Source: Rhizobium sophoriradicis (GTDB lineage Bacteria; Pseudomonadota; Alphaproteobacteria; Rhizobiales; Rhizobiaceae). Taken from it: 64,000 nucleotides of DNA. Below the pieces are notes generated by a model. That model did no database searches, was not told the DNA's origin, and saw nothing but the letters and a program-made list of their open reading frames with translations. Position numbers and translations under genes: made by a program. Positions within the stretch are counted from its first letter, which is position 1, and each line of letters begins with the position of its first letter. Positions 16,518 through 25,008 of this stretch are shown piece after piece. Where the stretch lies: the NCBI RefSeq assembly GCF_003939025.1, contig NZ_RQIH01000004.1, forward strand, positions 310,001-374,000, in the 5' to 3' direction.

Positions 16518-17330
16518 TCAGTTATTCCCCGTCTCGGTCGCCAGCCGATCCAGGAAAGCCTTCAATTCGCTTTCCTCGATACCGACGAGATGGCGCTTTT
16601 CCGGGTAGGCTCCGGACCTGACATCATCGGCGAATTCAGTGAAGGCGGCGATGCGCTCGCGCTGCAGCCGGTCATATTCGGCGGCGAAGTTGCGGTAGAC
16701 CTTGGCATGGCGCGGATAGTGGTCGCGGTGGGCGCCGAGCACGTCGTCGGCGAAGAGATATTGGGCGTCACAGCCGCTACCGGCTCCCATCGAGATCATC
16801 AGCATCGAGGTGTTGCTGCTGATGGCGGCTGCCACCTCCCCTGGCACGACTTCGATTTCGGCGGCGAAGGCGCCGGCTTCTTCCAGCGCCTTGGTTTGCC
16901 GCCAGATTTCGGCCGCACTCGCCGCCGTCTTGCCGACGGCGCGGAAGCCGCCGGTCCAAGTCGCCTTGGACGGGATCAGCCCGAGATGGCCGCAGACAGG
17001 AATGCCTTCGTCGCGCAGCCGCCGGATCGTCTGCAGGCTGGCGGCGCAATAGACGGCATCACCGCCCGCTCTCAGAGCCGCAAAGGCAGCGCGCAGATAG
17101 TCTTCCGCCGAGACATGGTCGCCATATTCGAGCCCGGGTATGGCAAAGGGCGTGGGCGCGATCTCGCGGAAAACCGGGCCGAGCAGCGAAGGCGGCACCG
17201 AGACGATGTCGATCCCTGCCTTTTCGGCCGCTTCCGCCTCCTCCAGCGAGGTGACACGCAGCATGGTAAGCTGCCGCTTGCCCTTTTCCGCCAGCAGGTC
17301 GGCGACGGTCGCGCGCTTATGTTTCTTCAT
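16518..17330 (-). CDS. PanB-like paralogue of ketopantoate hydroxymethyltransferase
   Basis: A 270-residue TIM-barrel protein clearly related to PanB (VADLLAEKGKRQLTML, VCGHLGLIPSKATWTGGFRAVGKT, AEIEVVPGEVAAAI, MGAGSGCDAQYLFADDVLG, SGAYPEKRH). Several residues that bind Mg and ketopantoate in E. coli PanB are replaced: GDSLG becomes PPSLL, and MVKIEGG becomes AVYCAAS. The catalytic-base glutamate (IEVVP) and the CGHLGL histidine remain. It is probably a paralogue with a different substrate rather than the pantothenate enzyme. AAAGGA sets the start at ATG 17330. It ends a run of minus-strand genes with the mocDEF-like oxygenase set, 29 bp away, which may point to its pathway. Confidence 0.75.
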   Translation of the reverse strand: MKKHKRATVADLLAEKGKRQLTMLRVTSLEEAEAAEKAGIDIVSVPPSLLGPVFREIAPTPFAIPGLEYGDHVSAEDYLRAAFAALRAGGDAVYCAASLQTIRRLRDEGIPVCGHLGLIPSKATWTGGFRAVGKTAASAAEIWRQTKALEEAGAFAAEIEVVPGEVAAAISSNTSMLMISMGAGSGCDAQYLFADDVLGAHRDHYPRHAKVYRNFAAEYDRLQRERIAAFTEFADDVRSGAYPEKRHLVGIEESELKAFLDRLATETGNN

Positions 17331-17359
17331 CGTCAATTCCTTTGAATATATCGGGCGGC

Positions 17360-18586
17360 TCAGGCGGCCAGGAGAGATTTCAGTTTGACGTCATTGGCTC
17401 GCAGCGCCGTGGGGTCCGGATGGGCACGTGCTGCGATCAGCATTTCGGCGAGACGGATATCGCGCGCCACCGCATTGCCCGGGCCGATGCCGCTGGCGGC
17501 GATCAGCCGTCCGTCGGCGTCGAGATGGAAAAGAATGAAAGCGCCGGCGCCGAGGTCGCGACGCTGATGCGTGGCCGCCCCTTCGGCAAGGCCAGATATC
17601 TGCAGCGTCATGTCGTATTGATCCGACCAGAACCACGGCACGGATGTAACGGCTTCGTTGAGGCCGAGCATGTTGGCCGCGGCCAATGTGCCCTGTTCCT
17701 GGGCGTTGCGCCAGGATTCGAGCCGCACCCGCCGGCCGCCATAGATCGGCAGCGGAAAGGAGCAGCAGTCGCCGGCGGCAAAGACATCCGGCGCCGAGGT
17801 CCTGAGATAGCTGTCGACGGCAATGCCGTTTTCGATCGTCAGCCCCGCCCTATCGGCGATCTCGACATTCGGCCGCGCGCCGATGCCGACGAGAGCAAGA
17901 TCGGCTTCGATCACCTCGCCGCTCGACAATCGGATGCGGGCTTTCCCGCCTTCCGCCGTCAGCGCCTCGATGGAGACGCCGCAGCGGATATCGACGCCTT
18001 CGGCGCGGTGGCGCTCGGTGAGCAGATGAGCGATCTCCTCCGGCACGCCGCGCTTCAGCACGCGTTCCAGCCCCTCGATGACCGTGACTTCAGCGCCGAG
18101 CAGGCGCGCCGTCGCCGCAAGTTCCAGACCGATGAAGCCGCCCCCGATGATGGCGATATGCTTCCCCGGCCGCATGGTCTCGCGCAGCGCCGCCGCATCA
18201 TGATGCGTCCTCAGCGAACGGATATGGGCGCTGTCTTCCGGTGCGCCGGGGAACGAACGCGCGGCGGCACCGATTGCCAGCAGAAGCTTGTCATAGGAAA
18301 ACGTCGTCCCATCGGAAAGGGTGACGGTCCTGGATGCCGTGTCGAAATGCCTGGCTTCCAGGCCGGTCAGCAGCCGGATGCCGCTCTCGGCGTATTTTTT
18401 CGCCGCAGCGATGAATTTCGGATTGCCCGCATCGGCGATGCCGGCCTTTGAAAGCGGCGGCCGCTCGTAGGGATGAAGGGGTTCGGCGCCGATAAGCGTT
18501 ATGTCGCCGTCAAAGCCTTTTTCCCGCAGCGCGAAGGCGGCGCGGGCCCCGCATTCGCCGGCACCCAGTATCACGAAATGAGCCAC
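17360..18586 (-). CDS. Ferredoxin reductase, MocF-like
   Basis: A 408-residue FAD/NAD(P)H-dependent reductase of the rhodocoxin/putidaredoxin-reductase type. It shows the N-terminal FAD motif VILGAGECGARAAFAL, HPYERPPLSK, LLLAIGAAAR, the NAD(P)H motif IAIIGGGFIGLELAAT, the second FAD motif VFAAGDCCSF, and a C-terminal reductase tail beginning VPWFWSDQYD. It would pass electrons to the adjacent Rieske ferredoxin. The start is GTG 18586 with GGAGG 6 nt upstream. Gene order desaturase-Rieske-reductase equals mocDEF of rhizopine catabolism. Confidence 0.88.
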   Translation of the reverse strand: MAHFVILGAGECGARAAFALREKGFDGDITLIGAEPLHPYERPPLSKAGIADAGNPKFIAAAKKYAESGIRLLTGLEARHFDTASRTVTLSDGTTFSYDKLLLAIGAAARSFPGAPEDSAHIRSLRTHHDAAALRETMRPGKHIAIIGGGFIGLELAATARLLGAEVTVIEGLERVLKRGVPEEIAHLLTERHRAEGVDIRCGVSIEALTAEGGKARIRLSSGEVIEADLALVGIGARPNVEIADRAGLTIENGIAVDSYLRTSAPDVFAAGDCCSFPLPIYGGRRVRLESWRNAQEQGTLAAANMLGLNEAVTSVPWFWSDQYDMTLQISGLAEGAATHQRRDLGAGAFILFHLDADGRLIAASGIGPGNAVARDIRLAEMLIAARAHPDPTALRANDVKLKSLLAA

Positions 18587-18597
18587 AACAGCCTCCG

Positions 18598-18912
18598 TCA
18601 GAGCGAAATGAAGACGATGTCGCCTTCGACCTTGACCGGGTAGGTCTTGAGATTGACGCAGACCGGGGCGCCCTTGGCCTCGCCGGTCCTATAGTTGAAG
18701 CGGCCGTTATGTTTCGGACATTCGATGATCTCATCCATGACGAGCCCGTCGGCGAGGTGGATATGTTCGTGGGTGCAGAGCCCGTCGGTCGCGAAGAACT
18801 CGTCGTCGGGGCTGCGGTAGACCGCAAAGGTGCGCCCGCCATGATCGAAGCGGATGACATCCTCCTCATCGATCTCGTCCTTGCCGCAGACTTCAATCCA
18901 GTTTCCGCTCAT
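18598..18912 (-). CDS. Rieske-type [2Fe-2S] ferredoxin, MocE-like
   Basis: A 104-residue Rieske ferredoxin with cluster ligands CTHEH and CPKHNG, spaced as in bacterial oxygenase ferredoxins, and a terminal KTYPVKVEGDIVFISL strand. It carries electrons from the reductase 11 bp downstream to the desaturase-like oxygenase 21 bp upstream. AGGAGGAGAAAG precedes ATG 18912. It is most like MocE of rhizopine (scyllo-inosamine) catabolism and related small ferredoxins. Confidence 0.9.
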   Translation of the reverse strand: MSGNWIEVCGKDEIDEEDVIRFDHGGRTFAVYRSPDDEFFATDGLCTHEHIHLADGLVMDEIIECPKHNGRFNYRTGEAKGAPVCVNLKTYPVKVEGDIVFISL

Positions 18913-18933
18913 CTTTCTCCTCCTGATTTTCGA

Positions 18934-20022
18934 TTACTGCGCCGCCGGAGCGAGTTCGTTGTGGAATTCCTCGCGATAGGGCCGCGCGGTGGCCGGCAGT
19001 TCGCGCCTCAGGAAATAATCCTCGTTGCGCAGCTGGCGCAGGAATGCCGGGATCATCTCGCGATAGCCCGACCAGATCGATGGGTTCGGAGCCGGCAGGT
19101 CGTGCTTGATCATCGCGTGCAGCTTCGGCAGCGCGTGGTAAGGCACCATCGGGAACATGTGATGTTCGACGTGGTAGTTCATGTTCCAATAGATGAAGCG
19201 GCTGATCGGGTTCATATAGACCGTGCGGCTGTTCAGCCGATGGTCGATCACATTGTCGGCGAGTCCGCCATGCTGCAGCAGTCCCGTCAGCACGTGATGC
19301 CAGGCGCCGTAGAGACGCGGCAGGCCGATCAGCATCAGCGGCAGGATCGAACCCATGGCGATCGCGGCGGCGAACGTGGCGACATAGATCGCCAGCCAGA
19401 TGCGGGCGATGCGGATCGCCTTCGGCTGCTCCATCTCCGGAATGAAGGTCTTTTCCGCCGCGCCGATGATGCCGGCGGCATTGCGCAGCATGTCGATCAT
19501 CGCATGCCAGACATCGAGGATGCCGAAGAAATTAAGGACCAGCCGCAAGAGGTCCGGCGGGCGCATGACGGCGATCTCGGGATCGCGGCCGACGATGACG
19601 GTATCGGTGTGATGGCGCGCATGGCTCCAGCGCCAGGTCACCGGATTGCGCATGATCATGAAGCAGGCGATCTGGTAGACGGCATCGTTCATCCAGCGCG
19701 TCTTGAAGGCGGTGCCGTGGCCGCATTCGTGCCAGCGGCTGTCGGAGGCCGAGCCGTAAAGCACGCCATAGGCGAGGAAGAAGGGCAGAGCGATCCACGA
19801 GCCCCAGAAATAGACGCCGAGCCCGGCCAGGACCAGCATGCTGCCGAGCCAGATGACCGTGTCACGGATACCAGGCGCATCGGAGCGCTGCATCAGCGCC
19901 TTCATCTCCTTGCGCGGAATATCGGTGTGGTACCATTGCGCTGCCGCCAGTCCCGTCTCGACGGCGGTGCGGCCGCTTTCGCCGAGCAGGTCGTAGTCAC
20001 GCTTCTTAGTCTCGGTCGCCAT
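18934..20022 (-). CDS. Membrane fatty-acid-desaturase-like oxygenase, MocD-like
   Basis: A 362-residue membrane di-iron protein. The three histidine boxes are HECGHG, HARHH and HVEHH (in NYHVEHHMFP), with hydrophobic helices between (TVIWLGSMLVLAGLGVYFW, IALPFFLAYGVLYG, LAIYVATFAAAIAMG). ATG 20022 with GGGAGGCGGAGA is preferred to the longer reading. MocD of the rhizopine pathway belongs to this family and works with a ferredoxin and reductase, which are the next two genes. The substrate could be a rhizopine-like amino-inositol or a lipid. It is divergent from a LacI regulator 107 bp away. Confidence 0.86.
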   Translation of the reverse strand: MATETKKRDYDLLGESGRTAVETGLAAAQWYHTDIPRKEMKALMQRSDAPGIRDTVIWLGSMLVLAGLGVYFWGSWIALPFFLAYGVLYGSASDSRWHECGHGTAFKTRWMNDAVYQIACFMIMRNPVTWRWSHARHHTDTVIVGRDPEIAVMRPPDLLRLVLNFFGILDVWHAMIDMLRNAAGIIGAAEKTFIPEMEQPKAIRIARIWLAIYVATFAAAIAMGSILPLMLIGLPRLYGAWHHVLTGLLQHGGLADNVIDHRLNSRTVYMNPISRFIYWNMNYHVEHHMFPMVPYHALPKLHAMIKHDLPAPNPSIWSGYREMIPAFLRQLRNEDYFLRRELPATARPYREEFHNELAPAAQ

Positions 20023-20086
20023 TCTCCGCCTCCCTAATGCTGTTGCCGGGAGGATAGGTTGACTTTGGACGAGGCTCAATGCAGGC

Positions 20087-20103
20087 TTGATGTAATCTAT
20101 CAA
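20087..20103. promoter_or_regulatory. Imperfect palindrome between mocD-like and lacI-type genes
   Basis: TTGAT-N7-ATCAA lies in the divergent 106-bp gap, 26 bp before the LacI start. Its TATCAA half resembles the TCTATCAT half of the stronger palindrome downstream of the regulator gene. It is a plausible operator for control of the desaturase operon. Confidence 0.4.
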
Positions 20104-20128
20104 AAGCCATCAAGAGTGGCTAGCATCC

Positions 20129-21181
20129 ATGAGCGAATCCATCAGGAACACCATGCGCCGCCCCACCATCTCCGACCTTGCCCGCGCCTCGGGCGTCAGC
20201 GTTGCCACCGTCGACCGCGTACTCAACGCCCGCCATCGCGTGCGGGAGGAAACAGCCAGGCGCGTCTATGATGCGGCGCAGGAGATCGGTTACCACGCCG
20301 TCGGCCTCATCCGGCAGCGCGTCTTCGAGGACCTGCCGCAATACAGGCTCGCTTTCCTGCTGCAGAAACCAACGCAGGCCTTCTACCAGAGCTTCGCCCG
20401 TGAAATCGAGGCGGCGGCGCGCGCCGTCACCACGGCCCGCCTTCAGATCCAGATCGAGTACCCCGCTTCGGCGACCCCTGCCGCCATTGTCGAAAAGATC
20501 AAGCTGTTAGGCGCCCGCAACCAGGCAGTCGCCGTCGTGGGCCCGGACTATCCGGCTGTGACGACGGCGGTGGAAGAGTTGAAGGACCGCGGCATTCCCG
20601 TGTTCTCGCTGCTTTCCGATCTCGCCACGGGCGTGCGTGACGCTTATGTCGGCGTCAACAACCGCAAGGTCGGTCGCACGGCCGCCTGGACGATCGCGCG
20701 CACCGCCCTCAAGCCAGGCAAAGTCGCCTGTTTCGTCGGCAGCCACCGCTTCCACGGCCACGAGTTGCGGGAGATCGGCTTTCGCTCCTATTTTCGTGAG
20801 AATGCCCCGCAATTCGATGTCATTGATACGCTGATCAACCTCGAAACCGCCGAAATCACCCATGAGGCAACCCTGACACTGCTGCAGAAGCATCCCGATC
20901 TCGTCGGCCTTTACGTCTGTGGCGGCGGCATGGAAGGGGCGATTACTGCATTTCGCGAAGAAGGCGTCGGCGGCCGCGTCGTGCTTGTCGTCAACGAACT
21001 GACGCCGGAGAGCAAGGCCGGCCTTGCCGACGATATCGTCACCATGGTTGTGGCGACACCCCTGCCGGCCCTCTGCAAAGAGCTCTTATCGCTGATGCTG
21101 GGTGCGATCGAACGTCGTGAGGCTGTCGTTCCCGGCCAATCCTTCCTGCCTTTCGATATCTATATCTCCGAGAATATCTGA
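20129..21181 (+). CDS. LacI-family transcriptional regulator
   Basis: A 350-residue LacI/GalR regulator. The N-terminal HTH and hinge helix (TISDLARASGVSVATVDRVLNARHRVREETARRVYDAAQEIGY) are followed by a periplasmic-binding-protein-like effector domain (YRLAFLLQKPTQAFYQ, VAVVGPDYPAV, GVNNRKVGRTAAWTIAR, LVGLYVCGGGMEGA). It is divergent from the mocDEF-like genes and upstream of an inosose-isomerase-like gene on the same strand, so it probably responds to an inositol or amino-inositol derivative. ATG 20129 or ATG 20153 may be the start; the ribosome-binding site is weak for both. Confidence 0.9.
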   Translation: MSESIRNTMRRPTISDLARASGVSVATVDRVLNARHRVREETARRVYDAAQEIGYHAVGLIRQRVFEDLPQYRLAFLLQKPTQAFYQSFAREIEAAARAVTTARLQIQIEYPASATPAAIVEKIKLLGARNQAVAVVGPDYPAVTTAVEELKDRGIPVFSLLSDLATGVRDAYVGVNNRKVGRTAAWTIARTALKPGKVACFVGSHRFHGHELREIGFRSYFRENAPQFDVIDTLINLETAEITHEATLTLLQKHPDLVGLYVCGGGMEGAITAFREEGVGGRVVLVVNELTPESKAGLADDIVTMVVATPLPALCKELLSLMLGAIERREAVVPGQSFLPFDIYISENI

Positions 21182-21184
21182 AGC

Positions 21185-21202
21185 ATGATAGAATTCTATC
21201 AT
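21185..21202. promoter_or_regulatory. Perfect 18-bp palindromic operator
   Basis: ATGATAGAATTCTATCAT is a perfect palindrome starting 3 bp after the LacI gene stop and followed by a TTGACA-like box at ~21209. It is typical in size and symmetry of a LacI-family operator and would control the isomerase gene that begins at 21345. Confidence 0.65.
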
Positions 21203-21344
21203 TTCGGTTGACATTCTTTCAGCAATGAGGGCGGGCGGCGGCGATGCCCGATGGATTGCCGCAGGAATTCCGATAGAGATTCGCAGGCCCATTCACGAGG
21301 AACTGCTCCGCTGATGTCGCGGAGATGAGGAGGATATATCCGTC

Positions 21345-22157
21345 ATGACTTCCATCCGCTTTGCGCTCAACCATATGGCCGCGCCGTCGCTTGCCATCGA
21401 TGATTTCTTCGCGCTGGCAAAGTCGCTCGGCATCGGAGAGGTCGAGATCCGCAACGACCTTTCCGGCAACGCGATTCTCGACGGCACCAAACCCGAAGCG
21501 ATCAAGCAAGCCGCCGAGGGCCACGGGCTGACGATCATCTCGATCAACGCGCTGCAGCGCTTCAACGAGTGGAATGAAACCCGCGCCAGGGAGGCGCAGG
21601 AACTGATCGATTATGCCAGCGCCTGCGGCGCCAAGGCGCTCGTCCTCGTTCCGAAGAACGACGGCACCGGCTGCGCCGATGGCGAGCGCCAAGCCAACCT
21701 GCGCCAGTCCCTGACGGCGCTGAAACCGATGCTCGATAAAGCCGGCATTATCGGCCTCGTCGAGCCGCTCGGTTTCGAGATCTGCTCGCTGCGCTCGAAG
21801 ACCGAGGCGGCCGAAGCGATCAAGGAACTCGGCGCGCAATCGACCTTCAAGCTCGTTCACGACACCTTCCACCATCACCTTGCCGGCGAAGCCGCGACCT
21901 TCCCGGAGCTTGCCGGCCTCGTGCACATTTCCGGCGTCGGTGACCCCGCTGTTTCCGTGGCCGATATGCGCGATTCCCACCGCATGCTCGTCGACGGCGA
22001 CGACCGGCTCGACAATGCCGGGCAGATCAAGGCGCTGCTGCAGGCGGGCTACAAGGGTCCGTTCTCCTTCGAGCCCTTCGCAGCCGAAGTTCATGCCGTC
22101 AAGGACCCGGCCGGCGCGCTTCGCGCCAGCATGGATTATCTCACCGCACGGGTTTGA
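21345..22157 (+). CDS. Xylose-isomerase-like TIM barrel, MocC/IolI-like
   Basis: A 270-residue sugar phosphate isomerase/epimerase-fold protein. Motifs are FALNHMAAPSLAIDDFFALAKSLGIGEVEIR, ACGAKALVLVPKN, VEPLGFEICSLRS (metal Glu), LVHDTFHHHLAG (metal Asp/His), VHISGVGDP, and FSFEPFAAEVH (final Glu). IolI and the rhizopine protein MocC share this fold and these ligands, and act on inosose-type keto-inositols. The LacI gene is just upstream and mocDEF-like genes are divergent, so it is probably part of a rhizopine or inositol-derivative route. GAGGAGG precedes the start. Confidence 0.82.
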   Translation: MTSIRFALNHMAAPSLAIDDFFALAKSLGIGEVEIRNDLSGNAILDGTKPEAIKQAAEGHGLTIISINALQRFNEWNETRAREAQELIDYASACGAKALVLVPKNDGTGCADGERQANLRQSLTALKPMLDKAGIIGLVEPLGFEICSLRSKTEAAEAIKELGAQSTFKLVHDTFHHHLAGEAATFPELAGLVHISGVGDPAVSVADMRDSHRMLVDGDDRLDNAGQIKALLQAGYKGPFSFEPFAAEVHAVKDPAGALRASMDYLTARV

Positions 22158-22204
22158 GACTGAAAGCCACGCGACGCTGTCAATGAAGCGTCGCCCCCAT
22201 CGTC

Positions 22205-22240
22205 GATACGGTCGGCCGCTGGCGAGCGGCCGACCGTATC
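22205..22240. terminator. Long hairpin between convergent genes
   Basis: A perfect 16-bp stem (GATACGGTCGGCCGCT paired with its complement) around a GGCG loop, lying between the convergent isomerase gene and cobM. Its symmetry suits a bidirectional terminator. There is only a weak T-rich tail. Confidence 0.75.
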
Positions 22241-22243
22241 ACT

Positions 22244-23002
22244 CTATTCGCGGCCCCTGAACCGGCGCTGATAGGCGGGGTCGTAGAGCGAGCTCTCGCG
22301 AAAATCCTCTGCCGCAAGCGATGGGCCGACGAAGATGATCGCCGTGCGTTCGATCGGCTCGACCGCAACCTTTGCCTCGATATCGCGGAGTGTTCCCCGC
22401 AGCACGCGCTCGTCCGGCCAGGAGGCCTTGACCACGATCGCGACTGGGCAGTCGGCGCCGTAGAGCGGCGTCAATTCCGCCACCACCTGCTTCAGCGCAT
22501 GGATTGCCAGATGGATCGCCAGCGTGGCGCCGGTGGCGCCGAATTTCGCCAGCGTCTCGTCGTTCGGCATCGGCGAAGCGCGGCCGGAAACGCGGGTGAG
22601 CACCAGGCTCTGGGCCACGACCGGGATGGTCAGCTCGCGCCGGAGCGCTGAGGCGGCGGCGGCAAAGGCCGGCACACCGGGCGTCATCGTATAGGCGATG
22701 CCGTGTTTTTCAAGCCGGCGCACCTGCTCGGCGACCGCGCTCCAGACCGAGAGGTCGCCGGAATGCAGCCGTGCGACATCCTGGCCGGCTGCAGCGGCGC
22801 TGAGATATTCCGCCTCGATCTCATCGAGCGACATCGGCGCGGTATCGACGATACGCGCATCCGCCGGGCAATATTGCAGCAGTTCGGGGGAGACGATCGA
22901 ACCGGCATAAAGACAGACCGGGCACCGGGCGATCAGATCGCGGCCACGCACTGTGATCAGATCCGCAGCCCCCGGCCCCGCGCCGATGAAATGCACCGTC
23001 AT
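22244..23002 (-). CDS. cobM: Precorrin-4 C11-methyltransferase
   Basis: A 252-residue SAM-dependent uroporphyrin/precorrin methyltransferase that makes precorrin-5 in the aerobic B12 pathway. It shows [49 protein letters not shown], the [18 protein letters not shown] substrate-loop, and [12 protein letters not shown], all typical of CobM. ATG 23002 overlaps the end of cobL context: AAAGGATGACGGA contains both the cobL stop and the ribosome-binding site. It is the last gene of the cobL-cobM pair. Confidence 0.95.
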   Translation of the reverse strand: MTVHFIGAGPGAADLITVRGRDLIARCPVCLYAGSIVSPELLQYCPADARIVDTAPMSLDEIEAEYLSAAAAGQDVARLHSGDLSVWSAVAEQVRRLEKHGIAYTMTPGVPAFAAAASALRRELTIPVVAQSLVLTRVSGRASPMPNDETLAKFGATGATLAIHLAIHALKQVVAELTPLYGADCPVAIVVKASWPDERVLRGTLRDIEAKVAVEPIERTAIIFVGPSLAAEDFRESSLYDPAYQRRFRGRE

Positions 23003-23006
23003 TCCG

Positions 23007-24239
23007 TCATCCTTTCGTCCAGCGCCATTGCGTCACCGGCATGGCCGGCCGCCAGCCGCTCATGCTGCCGATGGCGCCGGCGCGTGCTATTTCGATCCGT
23101 GTCAACGAGCCGCCGCGGATTGCATGTTCAGAGAGCAGCACGGCTTCCATTTCCAGCGTCACGGCATTGGCGACGAGCCGCCCTCCCCGCTTCAGCGCCG
23201 CAATCGCGGCATCGACGATGCCAGCCTCGCTGCCGCCGCCGCCGAGGAAGATCGCATCCGGTTCGGGCAGGCCCATAAGCGCGCCGGGTGCCGCGCCCTC
23301 GACGACGGCGAGATGCGGCACACCGAAGGCGGATGCGTTGCGGGCGATCCGCGCCGCCCGCTCCGGCGATTGCTCGATGGCAATCGTCTTCAGCGACGGA
23401 TCGGCAAGCATCCATTCGATGCCGATCGATCCCGAGCCGGCGCCGATATCCCAGAGCAGTTGACCGTGCCGCGGCGCGAGCGCCGACAGCGTCATCGCTC
23501 GGATTTCGCGTTTGGTGATCTGTCCGTCATGCTCGAACAGTTCGTCCTCGAGCCCGGCGACGAAAGGCAGAATGCGCGCCCCCTCCCCTGCCGCGACATG
23601 GAGGGCGCAGACATTGAGGGGATCGATGTTCGCAAGATCGAAATCCGCCGCGATCGCGCTTCTGCGCCGTTCCCGCGAGCCGCCCAGAGCCTCCAGAACG
23701 GTAAGCTGCGACTGACCGAAGCCATCGGCGGCAAGCAGGTTTGCCAGCTCGCGAGGCCCGTTCTCGTCCGACGTCAGCGCGATGATGCGCCGTCCAGGGT
23801 GCAGATGCGGCCGCATCAGTTCGATCGGCCTGCCATGCAGCGAAATCGCCGCGACGTCCTGCAGCGGCCAGCCAAGGCGCGAGGCGGCAAGGCTGAAGGC
23901 CGAAGGCGCCGGGATGGTGCGCATCTCGTCCGCCGCCACGTGGCGGGAAAGCGTTGCGCCGACGCCATAAAGGAACGGATCGCCGGAGGCGAGCACGACG
24001 ACGGGGGTGCCGCGTCTTTGCATGACGGCGTCGACCGAGCGCTCGAACGGGCTCTGCCAGGAAAACCTTTCGCCCGTGACCAGCGACGCGGCCAGCGCAT
24101 GGTGCCGTGCGCCGCCGAAGACGGCCGGTGCGCTGGCGATCAGCCGCCTTGCCTCCTCGCCGAGGCCTTCTGGACCATCTTCACCGATGCCGATAATAGT
24201 CAGCCAGGGCTGATTGCCGGGAGGAGAGAGATCAGACAT
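23007..24239 (-). CDS. cobL: Precorrin-6Y C5,15-methyltransferase (decarboxylating)
   Basis: A 410-residue two-domain enzyme. The N-terminal CbiE-like methyltransferase ([55 protein letters not shown]) and the C-terminal CbiT-like decarboxylating methyltransferase ([65 protein letters not shown]) give precorrin-8x. Its ATG (24239-24237) shares two bases with the cobK ATG on the other strand, so each gene's promoter must lie inside the other gene. This excludes the longer reading of cobL. Confidence 0.95.
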   Translation of the reverse strand: MSDLSPPGNQPWLTIIGIGEDGPEGLGEEARRLIASAPAVFGGARHHALAASLVTGERFSWQSPFERSVDAVMQRRGTPVVVLASGDPFLYGVGATLSRHVAADEMRTIPAPSAFSLAASRLGWPLQDVAAISLHGRPIELMRPHLHPGRRIIALTSDENGPRELANLLAADGFGQSQLTVLEALGGSRERRRSAIAADFDLANIDPLNVCALHVAAGEGARILPFVAGLEDELFEHDGQITKREIRAMTLSALAPRHGQLLWDIGAGSGSIGIEWMLADPSLKTIAIEQSPERAARIARNASAFGVPHLAVVEGAAPGALMGLPEPDAIFLGGGGSEAGIVDAAIAALKRGGRLVANAVTLEMEAVLLSEHAIRGGSLTRIEIARAGAIGSMSGWRPAMPVTQWRWTKG

Positions 24240-25008
24240 GAGACGACCTCGCATTCTGATCCTCGGCGGCACGAGCGAGGCGCGCTTGCTGGCCGAAGCG
24301 CTCGCGGCGCGTGACGATTGCGACGTTCTTCTGTCGTTGGCAGGTCGTACCGAAAAACCGGCTGCGCAGCCGGCTCCGGTCCGCATCGGCGGCTTTGGCG
24401 GCGCCGCGGCGCTCGCCGATTTCCTGAAGGGGGGCGGATATGAGCTGCTGATCGACGCCACGCATCCCTTCGCCGAGCGCATCACCGCCAATGCCGCTCA
24501 TGCTGCCGAGGCCACCGGCATAAGCGCGATCGCTCTCAGTCGTCCCGAATGGCGGCGTCTGCCGGGCGATCATTGGCGGGAGGTGCGGAGCATTCCGGCG
24601 GCCATCGAGGCGCTTGGCCCCTTGCCCCGCCACGTCTTCCTGGCAACGGGCCGGCAGGGTGCGCATCATGCGGAAGCGGCAGCGCAGCATCACTATCTCG
24701 TCCGCAGCGTCGACCCCGTCGAGCCGCCGCTTGCGCTTGCGAATGTCGATTATATTCTCGATCGCGGTCCGTTCACGCTGGAAGGCGAATTGGCTCTGCT
24801 GAGGCAGCATCTTATCGATGTCATCATTGCCAAGAACAGCGGCGGCGCCGCCACCTATGCGAAGATCGAGGCGGCCCGCCTGCTCGGCATCGAGGTGATG
24901 ATGGTCACGCGTGCGCAGGCGTCCATGGTCAAGACGGTCGAAACGGTCGAGGCGGCGCTGGCGGCGGTCGATCACCTCTTCCCCTCCGCCATGAAACGCG
25001 GGGTATAG
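24238..25008 (+). CDS. cobK: Precorrin-6A reductase
   Basis: A 256-residue NADPH-dependent reductase of precorrin-6A. Motifs are ILILGGTSEARLLAEAL, LLIDATHPFAERITANAA, ALSRPEWRRLPGDHW, VFLATGRQGAHH, YILDRGPFTLEGELALL and IAKNSGGAATYAKIEAARLLGIEVMMV. It is the only plus-strand gene of the cob cluster. GGAGGAGAGAG lies upstream of ATG 24238. Its 3' end overlaps the 3' end of cobJ by 37 bp in convergent orientation. Confidence 0.95.
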   Translation: MRRPRILILGGTSEARLLAEALAARDDCDVLLSLAGRTEKPAAQPAPVRIGGFGGAAALADFLKGGGYELLIDATHPFAERITANAAHAAEATGISAIALSRPEWRRLPGDHWREVRSIPAAIEALGPLPRHVFLATGRQGAHHAEAAAQHHYLVRSVDPVEPPLALANVDYILDRGPFTLEGELALLRQHLIDVIIAKNSGGAATYAKIEAARLLGIEVMMVTRAQASMVKTVETVEAALAAVDHLFPSAMKRGV

